A stretch of 46,086 nt of DNA from Paranoxybacillus vitaminiphilus (GCF_003259935.1 NZ_QLMH01000020.1:1-46086); one strand, 5' to 3'; shown: positions 27,408 to 35,436, counted from the first letter of the stretch. Notes: a model not told the origin generated them from the letters alone. Numbers and translations are program-made.

Positions 27408-27569
27408 ATGCGGAACAAAGAACGAGCTTTTCCGAATCAAAACAATAACAAGTTTGAAGGAGAGCCGCGCGCGAAAGCTGAATATTCCTCAAAACGTGCA
27501 GATGGGACAACCAACACTCATCCGCAGGAACGAATGCGCGCCTCCGGTGAACGAGCCGATCAATTTTAA
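27408..27569 (+). CDS. sspK: Small acid-soluble spore protein K
   Basis: A 53-residue, highly polar protein matching Ssp[20 protein letters not shown], then [20 protein letters not shown] and RMRASGER. This is a minor SASP found in the spore core and made in the forespore. The start is set by AAAGGGGGA 7 nt upstream of the ATG at 27408. It is followed 32 bp later by a YpzG-like gene on the same strand, ended by a shared terminator. Confidence 0.93.
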   Translation: MRNKERAFPNQNNNKFEGEPRAKAEYSSKRADGTTNTHPQERMRASGERADQF

Positions 27570-27601
27570 TCATTGTTACACACCATTGGAGGTGTTTTGT
27601 C

Positions 27602-27763
27602 ATGGGCCGAAATTCAAGAAAGAAGTTTTATGATAACCTTTATTCCAATCCTTTTCAACAACCGTGGGCAAATCCGAAACACGCCCATGCACAAGTAAAT
27701 GGCGAAACACAACAAACGCAGGATTTGATTATCCTTGAATATGAAACAAGGAAGCGTTCTTAA
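27602..27763 (+). CDS. YpzG-like small protein
   Basis: A 53-residue polar protein (MGRNSRKKFYDNLYSNPF, then PWANPKHAHAQVNGETQQTQ) resembling the YpzG family of Bacillaceae small proteins. A strong GGAGGTG lies 7 nt upstream. Co-directional with sspK and before a terminator, so it may share its spore timing. Family assignment is from memory of the NPKHA-QVNGETQQT pattern and is moderate. Confidence 0.7.
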   Translation: MGRNSRKKFYDNLYSNPFQQPWANPKHAHAQVNGETQQTQDLIILEYETRKRS

Positions 27764-27768
27764 CATTA

Positions 27769-27806
27769 GAGAAACCAGAGATTTTACTTCTCTGGTTTCT
27801 TTTTCT
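27769..27806. terminator. Bidirectional terminator between the ypzG-like gene and yfhH
   Basis: AGAAACCAGAGA and TCTCTGGTTTCT arms with an 8-nt loop and TTTTTCTATTTT. It closes the sspK transcript and lies at the yfhH stop. Confidence 0.92.
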
Positions 27807-28131
27807 ATTTTGCAAGCATAGAAATTGGTAATGCTTCTTCCTCGCCATTTCCGTTTAAACGATACCCCCAGGCGAATACTCCGTTTAAATATTTAATTTT
27901 GAAAAAAGAGCCGGGATCCCCGACAATTTCATATATCTCCCCCGGTTTGAAATCTTCGGGATTTAACAAATACGCTTTGGCCATGGCAATTTTCCGTTCA
28001 TACACAGCAAATTCATTAACGATTCCCATTTGTTCCGCTTTGCGCGCTTTCTCTGTCAATTCGGCAATTTCTTGCTTTAATTCATACTCCGTCATTTCGC
28101 TGTAACGCTTTTGCTGGTGAATTTCTCTCAC
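27805..28131 (-). CDS. yfhH: DUF1811 protein YfhH
   Basis: A 108-residue protein of the YfhH/DUF1811 family: an N-terminal helical part (YSEMTEYELKQEIAELTEKARKAEQ) and a C-terminal beta domain ending GEEEALPISMLAK. The GTG at 28131 is used because GGGGGAG lies 6 nt upstream; a much longer in-frame extension overlaps the divergent SDR gene and is unlikely. Position between sspK and recX fits B. subtilis. Function is unknown. Confidence 0.85.
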   Translation of the reverse strand: MREIHQQKRYSEMTEYELKQEIAELTEKARKAEQMGIVNEFAVYERKIAMAKAYLLNPEDFKPGEIYEIVGDPGSFFKIKYLNGVFAWGYRLNGNGEEEALPISMLAK

Positions 28132-28239
28132 ATTTGTCTCCCCCTTTTCTTTAATTATATTAGAAATATTTTTTTCAAACAAAAGCAAACTGAGGTACAA
28201 TAAGATGCGAACGATTTTTATAAAATGGAGAGATGAAAC

Positions 28240-28911
28240 ATGGAAACAATCGTCATTACCGGTGCCGGCACTGGATTGGGCAAAGAACTGGCTCTCGAGT
28301 ATGCCGAACAAGGAAATACAATCATCTTAACAGGCAGACGCCTCGATCCTCTTTTAGCTGTACAACAGGAAATTGAACAACGCGGCGGAAACGCATTCAG
28401 CTATACGATCGATATCCGCAATTACGAAAACGTTAAAGCAACCGTAGCGGAGATTCTGAAACACCATCAAGTGACTTGTTTGATTAATAATGCCGGCGTA
28501 GGCTATTTCGGACCGTTCACATCGCTTACCGCGGAGCAAATTCATGATATGATTGAAACAAACGTAAAAGGCACGATTTTTATGACAAAAGCATTTTTAC
28601 TATACTTTCATACCATTCCAAAAGCAAAAATTCTTAATATTATTTCTACTGCCGGCCTAAGAGGCAAAGTAAACGAATCCGTCTATGTTGCAAGCAAATT
28701 TGCTGTTAGAGGTTTTAGCGAGAGCCTTGTGAAAGAACTGGAACATACAAATATCTCCGTTACCGCTGTCTATATGGGCGGAATGGATACGCCGTTTTGG
28801 GAAGGAACCGATCATATTAAAGACCGCACGCGCCTGCGCTCTGCAAAAGAAGTAGCGCGGCAAATCATTGCCGAAGACAACGGCCAGCCTGAGATTATTA
28901 TTCAGTGCTGA
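28240..28911 (+). CDS. Short-chain dehydrogenase/reductase
   Basis: A 223-residue classical SDR. Cofactor motif TGAGTGLG (7-14), NNAG, Ser in NIISTAG and YxxxK as YVASK are present, so an active NAD(P)-dependent oxidoreductase is expected; the substrate is unknown. It is shorter than typical (about 250). The stop codon (CAG TGC TGA) is in repeat copy 8, so the C-terminus ends where the repeat begins. Divergent from yfhH. ATGGAGAG lies upstream of the ATG. Confidence 0.88.
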   Translation: METIVITGAGTGLGKELALEYAEQGNTIILTGRRLDPLLAVQQEIEQRGGNAFSYTIDIRNYENVKATVAEILKHHQVTCLINNAGVGYFGPFTSLTAEQIHDMIETNVKGTIFMTKAFLLYFHTIPKAKILNIISTAGLRGKVNESVYVASKFAVRGFSESLVKELEHTNISVTAVYMGGMDTPFWEGTDHIKDRTRLRSAKEVARQIIAEDNGQPEIIIQC

Positions 28912-29026
28912 CCGATAAGTGTCTGACCTCACGCTTATTTGACAATATATCAGTTCATTTATCCAATGTTATGTCTTATATATTGTGTTGTGTGGGGTCT
29001 GACCTTTGCTTTTTGGCGTCAGTCCT
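28907..29026 (+). repeat. Intergenic GAGGCTG repeat family, copy 8
   Basis: GCTGACCGATAAGTGTCTG, ACCTCACGC, long palindromic AT-rich centre (ACAATATATC and ATATATTGTG), GTGGGGTCTGACCTTTGC and the closing GGCGTCAGTCC. It contains the stop codons of both convergent neighbours, the SDR gene and recX. Confidence 0.88.
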
Positions 29027-29834
29027 GGTCTTCCTTTAAACGTTGCAAAAATTGTTCAATCATCTCCATCGAAAATCCTTTACGGTAAAGAGCTTGTTTC
29101 ATCTTTTGTTCATACATAAATCCTTCGTATTTTTCGTAGCGCCGATGCGCCTTCCGCCCGTGGTATTCAAGCGCTTCCCATTCTTCTTGTTCATCTGTCT
29201 CATTTCCTTTTTCGCTCATTACTTGTTGAATGATCTCCCATGAAAAACCTTTGCGGCGCAGCAATTGCTCAATATGTTGTTTCCATTGTTGCGAAGAAAA
29301 TTTCTTATTTTGCCTTTTCGCTTTTTCATATAACTTTCCTGCGGTCGCAAGCTGTTCTTCAAGGGTAAACTGTTCAAGCGCTTCATTGATGAGCGGCTCC
29401 GAAATACCCTTATCATAAAGTTCCTGACGGATAACTTCCGGTCCTTTCGCTGTTGTATTTTTTTGTGTGCGCACATAAGCGTCGGCAAACTCTTTATCAT
29501 TGACGTAATTATATTCGCGCAGCTTATGAAACACTTCGCGAATAACCGGCTCCAAAATCCCTCTTTTCCGCAAATAATCCGCCACTTCTTTTTCTGAGCG
29601 CATGCGATGGGCAAGAAAGCGCAAGGCGGTATTATACGCTTTTTTTACATCATCTTCATATAAAATCTGCTGAATATCAAGTTCATCAATTACTTTCCCT
29701 TTTTTTAATTGAAATTTAATTAACACATCCTGGTCAACACTAAAGGCAAACTCTTCCCCTTTTCCACGGTCAATATACACGTTAAAACGTTCATGATTAT
29801 CTTTTTGTGTCGTAATTTTTGTAATCAAAGCCAT
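29019..29834 (-). CDS. recX: Recombination regulator RecX
   Basis: A 271-residue RecX (YfhG in B. subtilis) with repeated three-helix units (RSEKEVADYLRKRG, REYNYVNDKEFADAYVRT, RKGFSWEIIQQ). RecX binds the RecA filament and limits its activity. The start ATG at 29834 lies 6 nt after GAGGTG; the GTG at 29843 overlaps that site. The final codons and TGA lie in a repeat element. It is divergent from the epimerase gene yfhF. Confidence 0.93.
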   Translation of the reverse strand: MALITKITTQKDNHERFNVYIDRGKGEEFAFSVDQDVLIKFQLKKGKVIDELDIQQILYEDDVKKAYNTALRFLAHRMRSEKEVADYLRKRGILEPVIREVFHKLREYNYVNDKEFADAYVRTQKNTTAKGPEVIRQELYDKGISEPLINEALEQFTLEEQLATAGKLYEKAKRQNKKFSSQQWKQHIEQLLRRKGFSWEIIQQVMSEKGNETDEQEEWEALEYHGRKAHRRYEKYEGFMYEQKMKQALYRKGFSMEMIEQFLQRLKEDQD

Positions 29835-29935
29835 CAACAACACCTCATTACGTATCGTAGCACATTTAAAAAAGGAATTTCCTTAACAAAAAAAGAAATA
29901 CATAACATAAAAATAAAATAGACAGGTGATGAAAG

Positions 29936-30841
29936 ATGAAAATTGCCATTGCCGGCGGAACGGGCTTTGTTGGAAAAGCCTTAACAAGTTACCTCAAAAA
30001 ACAAGGACATGACATTTATATATTAACAAGAAAGCCACGTGCCTCAACAAATGACCGCATTCATTATATTGAATGGCTGACGCCGGAAAGTCAGCCTGAA
30101 AAATACATTTCCTCCATCGATGCCTTCATTAATTTAGCCGGCGAGCCCATTAACAGCGGCCGTTGGACAGAAAGGCAAAAGCAGAGAATTATCAACAGTC
30201 GTTTATCAGCAACAAGAGCTGTACTTGAGTTAATCAGAAAACTAGATAAAAAGCCGCAAGTACTGATTAATGCCAGCGCCATCGGCATTTATGGAACATC
30301 GTGGAATGAGGTTTTTACAGAATCAAGTACGAAAACAGGCAGCGACTTTCTTGCCCGTACAGTCATCGTATGGGAAGAAGAAGCGAAAAAAGCGGAACAA
30401 TTAGGGATTCGTACCGTATTGGCCCGCTTCGGTATGATTCTCGGCAAAGAAGAAGGGGCGCTGCCGCGAATCGTATTGCCATACAAGCTTTTCATCGGCG
30501 GCACAGTCGGCTCTGGAGATCAATGGCTCTCGTGGGTTCATATCAAAGATGTCGTTCGTTCCATCGAATTTATATTAAATAACCAAAATATCTCTGGTGC
30601 TGTTAATATTACCGCGCCGCATCCAACAAAAATGAAGGAATTTGGCCAAACCATCGCCAAAGTTTTGCATCGGCCTCATTGGCTTCCTGTTCCTGACTTT
30701 GCCTTAAGACTGCTGCTTGGCGAAATGAGTATGCTTGTCCTTGAAGGACAAAACGTACGGCCGGAAAAACTGCAAAAATTCGGGTTTAATTTTTCCTTTT
30801 CTTCTCTTGAAGAAGCGCTTTACGACATATTACAATCGTAG
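29936..30841 (+). CDS. yfhF: TIGR01777-family NAD(P)-dependent epimerase YfhF
   Basis: A 301-residue extended SDR. The nucleotide-binding GGTGFVGKAL (7-16), NASAIGIYG and a C-terminal DUF1731 segment (APHPTKMKEFGQTIAK) are present. Members are called epimerases by fold; substrate unknown. B. subtilis yfhF neighbours recX in the same way. AGGTGATGA precedes the ATG. Confidence 0.9.
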   Translation: MKIAIAGGTGFVGKALTSYLKKQGHDIYILTRKPRASTNDRIHYIEWLTPESQPEKYISSIDAFINLAGEPINSGRWTERQKQRIINSRLSATRAVLELIRKLDKKPQVLINASAIGIYGTSWNEVFTESSTKTGSDFLARTVIVWEEEAKKAEQLGIRTVLARFGMILGKEEGALPRIVLPYKLFIGGTVGSGDQWLSWVHIKDVVRSIEFILNNQNISGAVNITAPHPTKMKEFGQTIAKVLHRPHWLPVPDFALRLLLGEMSMLVLEGQNVRPEKLQKFGFNFSFSSLEEALYDILQS

Positions 30842-30875
30842 TTAATGAATTTTAAGAATAGTAAGGGAGTTTGCA

Positions 30876-32003
30876 ATGAAGAAAATATTATTTAAAAACG
30901 CAACCATCTATCCAATTACGTCAGAACCTGTAAAAAACGGTGATTTGCTTGTCGAAAATGGGAAAATAAAAAAAATAGGACATCAGCTTGAAACAGATGC
31001 AGATACGAAAATCATTGATTGTTCTGAAAAATATTTGCTTCCTGGATTTATTGATGTGCATACTCATTTAGGTTTATATGATGAAGGGACTGGTTGGGCA
31101 GGAAACGATGCAAATGAAACGATTGAGGCGATAACCCCTCATACCCGGGCAATGGACAGCGTTTATCCTCTTGATCCTGGTTTTCACGATGCGATTACTC
31201 ATGGCATTACGGCCGTTCATATTATGCCGGGAAGCGCCAATGTGATCGGCGGAACGACATCAGTCATTAAAACTTATGGAAAAAATGTATCAAAAATGGT
31301 TATCCGTGAAACAGCAGGACTGAAAATTGCTCTTGGTGAAAATCCGAAGCGGATTCACAGCCACGGAAACAAAGAATCGATTACCCGCATGGGAATTATG
31401 GGGATGCTGCGTGAAGCCTTTTATAAAGCAAAATATTGCGGCAATATGGATGATTTTCGTGTCATTCCCATTATTCAAGCATTAAAGCGGGAAATTCCCG
31501 TGCGCATTCATGCCCATCGTGCTGACGATATTATTTCTGCCATTCGCTTTGCCGAAGAATTTGATTTAGATCTGCGCATTGAACACTGCACAGAAGGCCA
31601 TCTAATCGTAGAAGAACTGAAGGGAAAAAACTTAAAAGTCTCCGTGGGTCCAACACTAACAAGACGCTCAAAAGTCGAGTTAAAAAACAAAAGCTGGGAG
31701 ACGTATAAAATTCTTAACGATATCGGACTGGAAGTTTCCATTACCACTGATCACCCTTATACCCCAATTCAATATTTAAACATTTGTGCTTCGATTGCTG
31801 TCCGCGAAGGATTAAGTGAGCAAAAAGCGCTTGAAGGAATTACGATTCTCCCGGCCCGCAATTTAGGAGTAGAACACCGAATCGGCAGCTTAGAACCTGG
31901 AAAAGACGCAGACATTGTCTTATGGAACCATCATCCTTTTCACTATTTAGCCAAACCGCTCCTAACAATGGTAAATGGGGAAATTATCTACACAAAAATT
32001 TAA
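30876..32003 (+). CDS. Amidohydrolase-family metal-dependent hydrolase
   Basis: A 375-residue amidohydrolase (imidazolonepropionase-like). A small N-terminal beta domain (LVENGKIKKIG) is followed by the barrel with HTHLG, HAHRADD, EHCTEG and the catalytic-Asp motif TTDHPYTP, and a C-terminal strand GKDADIVLW. Two metal ions are likely. It lies 34 bp after yfhF. The substrate is unknown. TAAGGGAG lies 7 nt before the ATG. The region downstream holds the HEARO-like RNA. Confidence 0.88.
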   Translation: MKKILFKNATIYPITSEPVKNGDLLVENGKIKKIGHQLETDADTKIIDCSEKYLLPGFIDVHTHLGLYDEGTGWAGNDANETIEAITPHTRAMDSVYPLDPGFHDAITHGITAVHIMPGSANVIGGTTSVIKTYGKNVSKMVIRETAGLKIALGENPKRIHSHGNKESITRMGIMGMLREAFYKAKYCGNMDDFRVIPIIQALKREIPVRIHAHRADDIISAIRFAEEFDLDLRIEHCTEGHLIVEELKGKNLKVSVGPTLTRRSKVELKNKSWETYKILNDIGLEVSITTDHPYTPIQYLNICASIAVREGLSEQKALEGITILPARNLGVEHRIGSLEPGKDADIVLWNHHPFHYLAKPLLTMVNGEIIYTKI

Positions 32004-32091
32004 CAAAAAAACTATTTCTTTTTTTTCTCATTTCGAGTAAGATGGAATAGACTGTTTTTAAAATACAATTCGATATTGATCATAAATGTGA

Positions 32092-32234
32092 AGGGAAGGC
32101 AAATGGTGCGCCACCAGCAATCACGCTGGTTCTAGTGGGTTCGATTCCCACCCCGAAATTTTTTGATTTGAATAAATTAAAAAATTTCGAGGGTGGTTTA
32201 CCTGCGATGAACTGCCCTCAGAATAGGAGGGAAA
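32092..32234 (+). ncRNA. Candidate HEARO/omega-RNA (IscB/IsrB guide scaffold) without nuclease gene
   Basis: About 143 nt with dense structure: ACCAGC/GCTGGT (32113-32118/32125-32130, 6-nt loop); GTGGG/CCCAC (32135-32139/32147-32151, tRNA-T-arm-like loop TTCGATT); CGAAATTTTTT/AAAAAATTTCG (11 bp, 32154-32164/32179-32189); and CCCTC/GAGGG (32215-32219/32227-32231). The tail TGCGATGAACTGCCCTCAGA and the position directly before ATGA (also GTGA at 32088) recall HEARO, which integrates next to ATGA/GTGA. No ORF is inside, so this would be a solo, trans-acting or relic scaffold. Class assignment is from memory, not a covariance search. Confidence 0.55.
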
Positions 32235-32235
32235 T

Positions 32236-32796
32236 ATGATACTAAAAAAACGTGATCTTCAAGACTGCCACGCTTTATACGAGCTGATGGTGCACCCGGA
32301 GGTCTTCCCTTTTGTGCGCCATAAAGCGAACTCATATGAAGAATTTTTGTTTATTACAAAGCAAACAATTGAAGCAGAGGAACGCGGCGAACTCATTTCT
32401 CGTACGATTTTGGACGAATGGGGAAATCCGATCGGTACGATTAATTTGTTTGACATACAGGACAATGCTGGTTTTTTAGGAACATGGCTCGGAAAACCTT
32501 ATCATGGCAAAGGATATAACCAGCGTGCGAAAGATGCATTTTTTAAAGAGTTATTTTTTGAACTCTCGATTGAGACGATTTTTATGCGTATTCGCAAAGT
32601 CAATATTCGCTCAACCAAAGCAGCTGAAAAATTGCCTTACGTAACATTAGCGAATGAAACAAGAAAACATTTGTTAGAACAAATTAATAACGGTGAAGAT
32701 ATTTATAATTTATACGAAATTTCAAAAGATAATTATACGCTTTACACAATGCGCTGTCCTTCTGCCATTGAGGAACCGCAACGGAAAGAAGCATAA
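32236..32796 (+). CDS. GNAT-family N-acetyltransferase
   Basis: A 186-residue GNAT protein of the RimJ/RimL type (LGKPYHGKGYNQRAKDAFF is the acetyl-CoA binding loop; IRKVNIRSTKAAEKLPY the following helix). The substrate is unknown. Its ribosome binding site GGAGGG is the 3' strand of the terminal hairpin of the HEARO-like element, so translation may depend on that RNA's folding. The ATG overlaps the putative ATGA target-adjacent motif. Confidence 0.8.
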   Translation: MILKKRDLQDCHALYELMVHPEVFPFVRHKANSYEEFLFITKQTIEAEERGELISRTILDEWGNPIGTINLFDIQDNAGFLGTWLGKPYHGKGYNQRAKDAFFKELFFELSIETIFMRIRKVNIRSTKAAEKLPYVTLANETRKHLLEQINNGEDIYNLYEISKDNYTLYTMRCPSAIEEPQRKEA

Positions 32797-32803
32797 TTTA
32801 CAC

Positions 32804-32930
32804 GGGGCTGGCTCATAAGTGTCTGACCTCACGCACATCTATCATATATATAGTGTTCTTATCCGGTTTAATGCACTATATATGGATAGTTGTCGGGTCT
32901 CACACTCTGCTTTAGGGTCAGCCTCGTTTT
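32804..32930 (+). repeat. Intergenic GAGGCTG repeat family, copy 9
   Basis: GGGGCTGGCTCATAAGTGTC, TGACCTCACGCAC, a 57-bp AT-rich centre, GTCGGGTCTCACACTCTGC and GGGTCAGCCTCGTTTT, 8 bp after the GNAT stop. The closing arm plus T-tract is a likely terminator. Confidence 0.87.
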
Positions 32931-33001
32931 CTTTGAATAAGACAAGAACAATTGGTCAACAATGTGGATAGTTAAATTTTGAAAAAGGGAGGGTGTTATG
33001 T

Positions 33002-33130
33002 ATGGCTGAGAAAAAGAAACGCGATAAAATAAAGAGTACATTAACAAGGGCACAGGAAATGACATACTCCCGCGATTTTAAATTAGCAGACCAAGCCGGC
33101 GGCTATACGGCAAAAAAATCAAGGCATTAA
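33002..33130 (+). CDS. yfhE: YfhE-like small protein
   Basis: A 42-residue basic protein (MAEKKKRDKIKSTLTRAQEM then YSRDFKLADQAGGY) resembling B. subtilis YfhE. GGGAGG lies 7 nt before the ATG at 33002. It precedes yfhD as in B. subtilis. Function unknown; likely spore-associated by its neighbours. Confidence 0.75.
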   Translation: MAEKKKRDKIKSTLTRAQEMTYSRDFKLADQAGGYTAKKSRH

Positions 33131-33220
33131 CCGAATACTTCCACTTATGATTTGCCCATACACTGCCATCCTATTTAATGAATCTCACTGATTCATATTA
33201 TGATTTAGGAGGCATTCGTC

Positions 33221-33409
33221 ATGGGAAGATCTCGAGGACAAAGAACACGCGATAAAAACAAAGCGACTCTTCCGCAAGTTCCAAAAAATTTAAAATCTGA
33301 CGGCTTAGATGTAGAATATTCACAAGAACTCGCTGATCATGAAGACTTAGAAGCAAGAGCACGGGCTCAAGCAGCCGGGATTCGCCAAAACAAAAACCGT
33401 AATCAGTAA
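33221..33409 (+). CDS. yfhD: YfhD family protein
   Basis: A 62-residue, hydrophilic, charged protein: MGRSRGQRTRDKNKATLPQV, then EYSQELADHEDLEARARAQAAG, matching YfhD. In B. subtilis yfhD is expressed late in sporulation. AGGAGG is 7 nt before the ATG. The short repeat at 33417 closes the transcript. Confidence 0.85.
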   Translation: MGRSRGQRTRDKNKATLPQVPKNLKSDGLDVEYSQELADHEDLEARARAQAAGIRQNKNRNQ

Positions 33410-33416
33410 TAGAGAA

Positions 33417-33455
33417 GAGGCTGACGCTTTGTTGTTTATGGTCAGCCTCATTTTT
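33417..33455 (+). repeat. Intergenic GAGGCTG repeat family, copy 10 (collapsed hairpin)
   Basis: GAGGCTGAC, a 15-nt loop, and GGTCAGCCTCATTTTT: only the two outer arms remain, with a T-tract. This deletion derivative looks exactly like an ordinary terminator of yfhD, showing how the family can turn into one. Confidence 0.82.
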
Positions 33456-33572
33456 ATAAGAATGTTGATATTTTTATTATGGTAAATAATGCAGATAAAG
33501 ACTGTGAATTTGTATATTTCTTTTTTGATTGTTTCTTTCACGTTTGTGTATTATTTTGTAAAAAACTAGTAA

Positions 33573-33776
33573 TTATGTTTCATCTGTTTGAAGGTTAGGG
33601 ATCTCTGTTACTGTCTCGATTCGTATCCATTCATGCTTTATGCGATATTCTTTTGCCTTTTGAATGATTAAATGTTCGACTGCTTTCTCCTCAGAATCAG
33701 CATATATAAGGCTTCGTCCATCCAACACACTTCCATCCTCAATAATGGCATGCCACGATATACGAAATGCTTTCAT
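33573..33776 (-). CDS. Small hypothetical protein
   Basis: A 67-residue protein (MKAFRISWHAIIEDGSVLDG, then YADSEEKAVEHLIIQKAKEY) with an alpha-beta pattern and no membrane segment. The start ATG at 33776 has GGGGG about 9 nt upstream; a GTG at 33791 also reads in frame. I do not recognise the family. It lies between yfhD and the transposase scar, so it could be an accessory or mobile-element passenger gene. Confidence 0.5.
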   Translation of the reverse strand: MKAFRISWHAIIEDGSVLDGRSLIYADSEEKAVEHLIIQKAKEYRIKHEWIRIETVTEIPNLQTDET

Positions 33777-33899
33777 TCTCCGTTCCCCCACCCATTTACT
33801 TAATAAATTCTAGAATGAAAGTGTTTCGCCTTCTGTTCCGTTTTACCCTCCTCAAAATAGCCAACGCTTCTCTGTGACAAATAGTTTTATGAAGTATCT

Positions 33900-34326
33900 T
33901 CATTTGAGTTGTTTCATTATCTTCGCTGCAGTGACGAGAATAAATGGAATCATCCATAATAAACACGATGAGCCGATGATTCCAAATCGTTTGTTTCATC
34001 CGACGAGTCATCTCTGAGCTAAGAGACAGCAAAAAATCTTACCAGTTGTACGCAAACAAGTTCAAAAAACGATAAATGGTATCTTTTCCTAGTAAATCGA
34101 CAGCTTTTTTGCTTTGGAAGGCATGAAGCCAGGTTTTTATATGGAAAAATGAGAAGAAAAAGCAGCTTAAAAATCGATAAATATGAATATCCACAAGCAT
34201 TCGTAATATTTGTTTCCAAATATTTAATTCAGAAAAACCATGTTTGATTTCTTTTGGTAATACGCAAAGCACTCTTTTTTCGTTATCATAATGGCGACAC
34301 CTTTCTTTCTTTGGTTTTGTCACCAA
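33900..34326 (-). pseudogene. Decayed IS4-like DDE transposase (in-frame stop, 3' truncation)
   Basis: Minus-strand frame reads KKAVDLLGKDTIYRFLNLFA then YNW-stop-DFLLSLSSEMTRR and HRLIVFIMDDSIYSRHCSED. The KDTIYRFLN and DDSIYSR segments are typical of the N-terminal part of IS4-type DDE transposases. TAA at 34039-34041 interrupts an otherwise continuous frame, homology ends soon after DDSIYSR, and the catalytic C-terminal half is absent. The element's outer end may reach the tatC stop at about 34416-34435. Confidence 0.75.
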
Positions 34327-34415
34327 TAGTTTACCAAAAAAAGAGGTGTCTTTCTGTTTTTAGACGAATTTTTTCAACATCAAGCGAAGAAACCCATCCT
34401 ATAAGGGAGCATTCA

Positions 34416-35159
34416 TCAATTTTTAACTGCGAAAGTTGAGTCATTTATATTAGTTTCGTGTTTTCGTTGATAAACGATCTTCGATAATAAAACACTACAC
34501 TCATATAGAAACAACAATGGGATAATAACTAAAACGTCCGACAGAAAATCCGGGGGAGTTATTAAAACCGCAGTCAAGACTAAACCAAAATAAGCATACT
34601 TCCTAATTTGTTGCAATCGGAAAGGATTCAAGACCCCAAGGCTTGTCAGGAACATGATAACCACCGGAAGTTCGAATAAAAATCCGAATGGAAGAGTCAT
34701 ACGAATCATAAAACGAAAATATTTTTCTGTTGTGAAGAAAGTCATAAACATGTCTTCCGACAAAGAAAGAAGGAACTTAAATACGAATGGGAAAATGACA
34801 AAATAACCGAAGCATACTCCTGATATAAAAAGGATGAATAGAGCTGGAATGTAAGCCAAAGTTACTCTTCGCTCATGTTCTTTTAATGCCGGTCGAACGA
34901 AAAGCCAAATTTGATGTGCAGCGATTGGTATCGTTCCTGCAATGGCGATCACGCTGGCTAACATCAAATATACCCATAGTATATCACTAGGTCCTAGAAT
35001 GGCTAGCTTCACCGGCAAGTCCTGAACAAGCCAGTTATAAATATTTCGCACATAAACGAGAGAGAGAATGAACAAAAGTATAAAAGCACCAACTGTAATT
35101 ATGAGCCGTTTACGCAATTCTTCTAAATGACCAATAAGATCCATATCGCGATTTTCCAT
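34416..35159 (-). CDS. tatC: Sec-independent protein translocase TatC
   Basis: A 247-residue membrane protein with six helices and the TatC hallmarks HLEELRKRLI near the start and FLFELPVVIMFLTSLGV later. It recognises twin-arginine signal peptides and forms the export complex with TatA. The start at 35159 follows GGGGGGG by 6 nt. The final NINDSTFAVKN is not typical and appears to be encoded by the end of the transposon scar. It follows tatA by 73 bp and probably serves the Tat-type phosphatase upstream. Confidence 0.93.
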   Translation of the reverse strand: MENRDMDLIGHLEELRKRLIITVGAFILLFILSLVYVRNIYNWLVQDLPVKLAILGPSDILWVYLMLASVIAIAGTIPIAAHQIWLFVRPALKEHERRVTLAYIPALFILFISGVCFGYFVIFPFVFKFLLSLSEDMFMTFFTTEKYFRFMIRMTLPFGFLFELPVVIMFLTSLGVLNPFRLQQIRKYAYFGLVLTAVLITPPDFLSDVLVIIPLLFLYECSVLLSKIVYQRKHETNINDSTFAVKN

Positions 35160-35232
35160 CGTTACCCCCCCTTTTATCAAAAAAAGATGCAAGCATGAAC
35201 TAACTACTTACATCTTCCTAAATTCGTTGGGA

Positions 35233-35436
35233 CTAAATTGTTTTTTCCTCTTTTTTATTATTCGTTTGTCCTTTGTTCGGCTCATCATCAGAAACTAATT
35301 CTCGTGTCGATTTTTTAAATTCCCTTAGTGTTGTACCAAACGCACGTCCAATTTCCGGCAATTTTGATGGGCCGAAAATGATTAAGGCGATGACAAGAAT
35401 AAGTATTAAACCAGGAATCCCTATATTTTGCAACAT
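35233..35436 (-). CDS. tatA: Twin-arginine translocase subunit TatA
   Basis: A 67-residue protein with one N-terminal helix (residues ~8-20), the conserved [14 protein letters not shown] hinge, an amphipathic helix ([14 protein letters not shown]) and a charged tail. This is the pore-forming TatA/TatAd type. GGAGG precedes the ATG. First of the tatA-tatC pair, itself downstream of the phosphatase gene on the same strand. Confidence 0.95.
   Translation of the reverse strand: MLQNIGIPGLILILVIALIIFGPSKLPEIGRAFGTTLREFKKSTRELVSDDEPNKGQTNNKKEEKTI

Noticed and set aside
27244-27633. A plus-strand ORF of 129 codons spanning sspK and the ypzG-like gene
   Set aside because: It is out of frame with sspK and the ypzG-like gene, both of which have good ribosome binding sites and family matches; it is a shadow frame.
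28132-28311. The 60-codon 5' extension of yfhH
   Set aside because: It overlaps the divergent SDR start, and GTG at 28131 has a well-placed GGGGGAG; the YfhH family is about 104-108 residues.
32095-32160. A tRNA gene (T-arm-like GTGGG-TTCGATT-CCCAC and an anticodon-stem-like CCAGC/GCTGG)
   Set aside because: There is no matching 7-bp acceptor stem, the putative anticodon loop is 6 nt, and the 3' side pairs instead into an 11-bp hairpin. It is better explained as part of the HEARO-like RNA.
33796-33899. A continuation of the transposase relic
   Set aside because: After DDSIYSRHCSED the frame no longer resembles a transposase, so only 33900-34326 is called.
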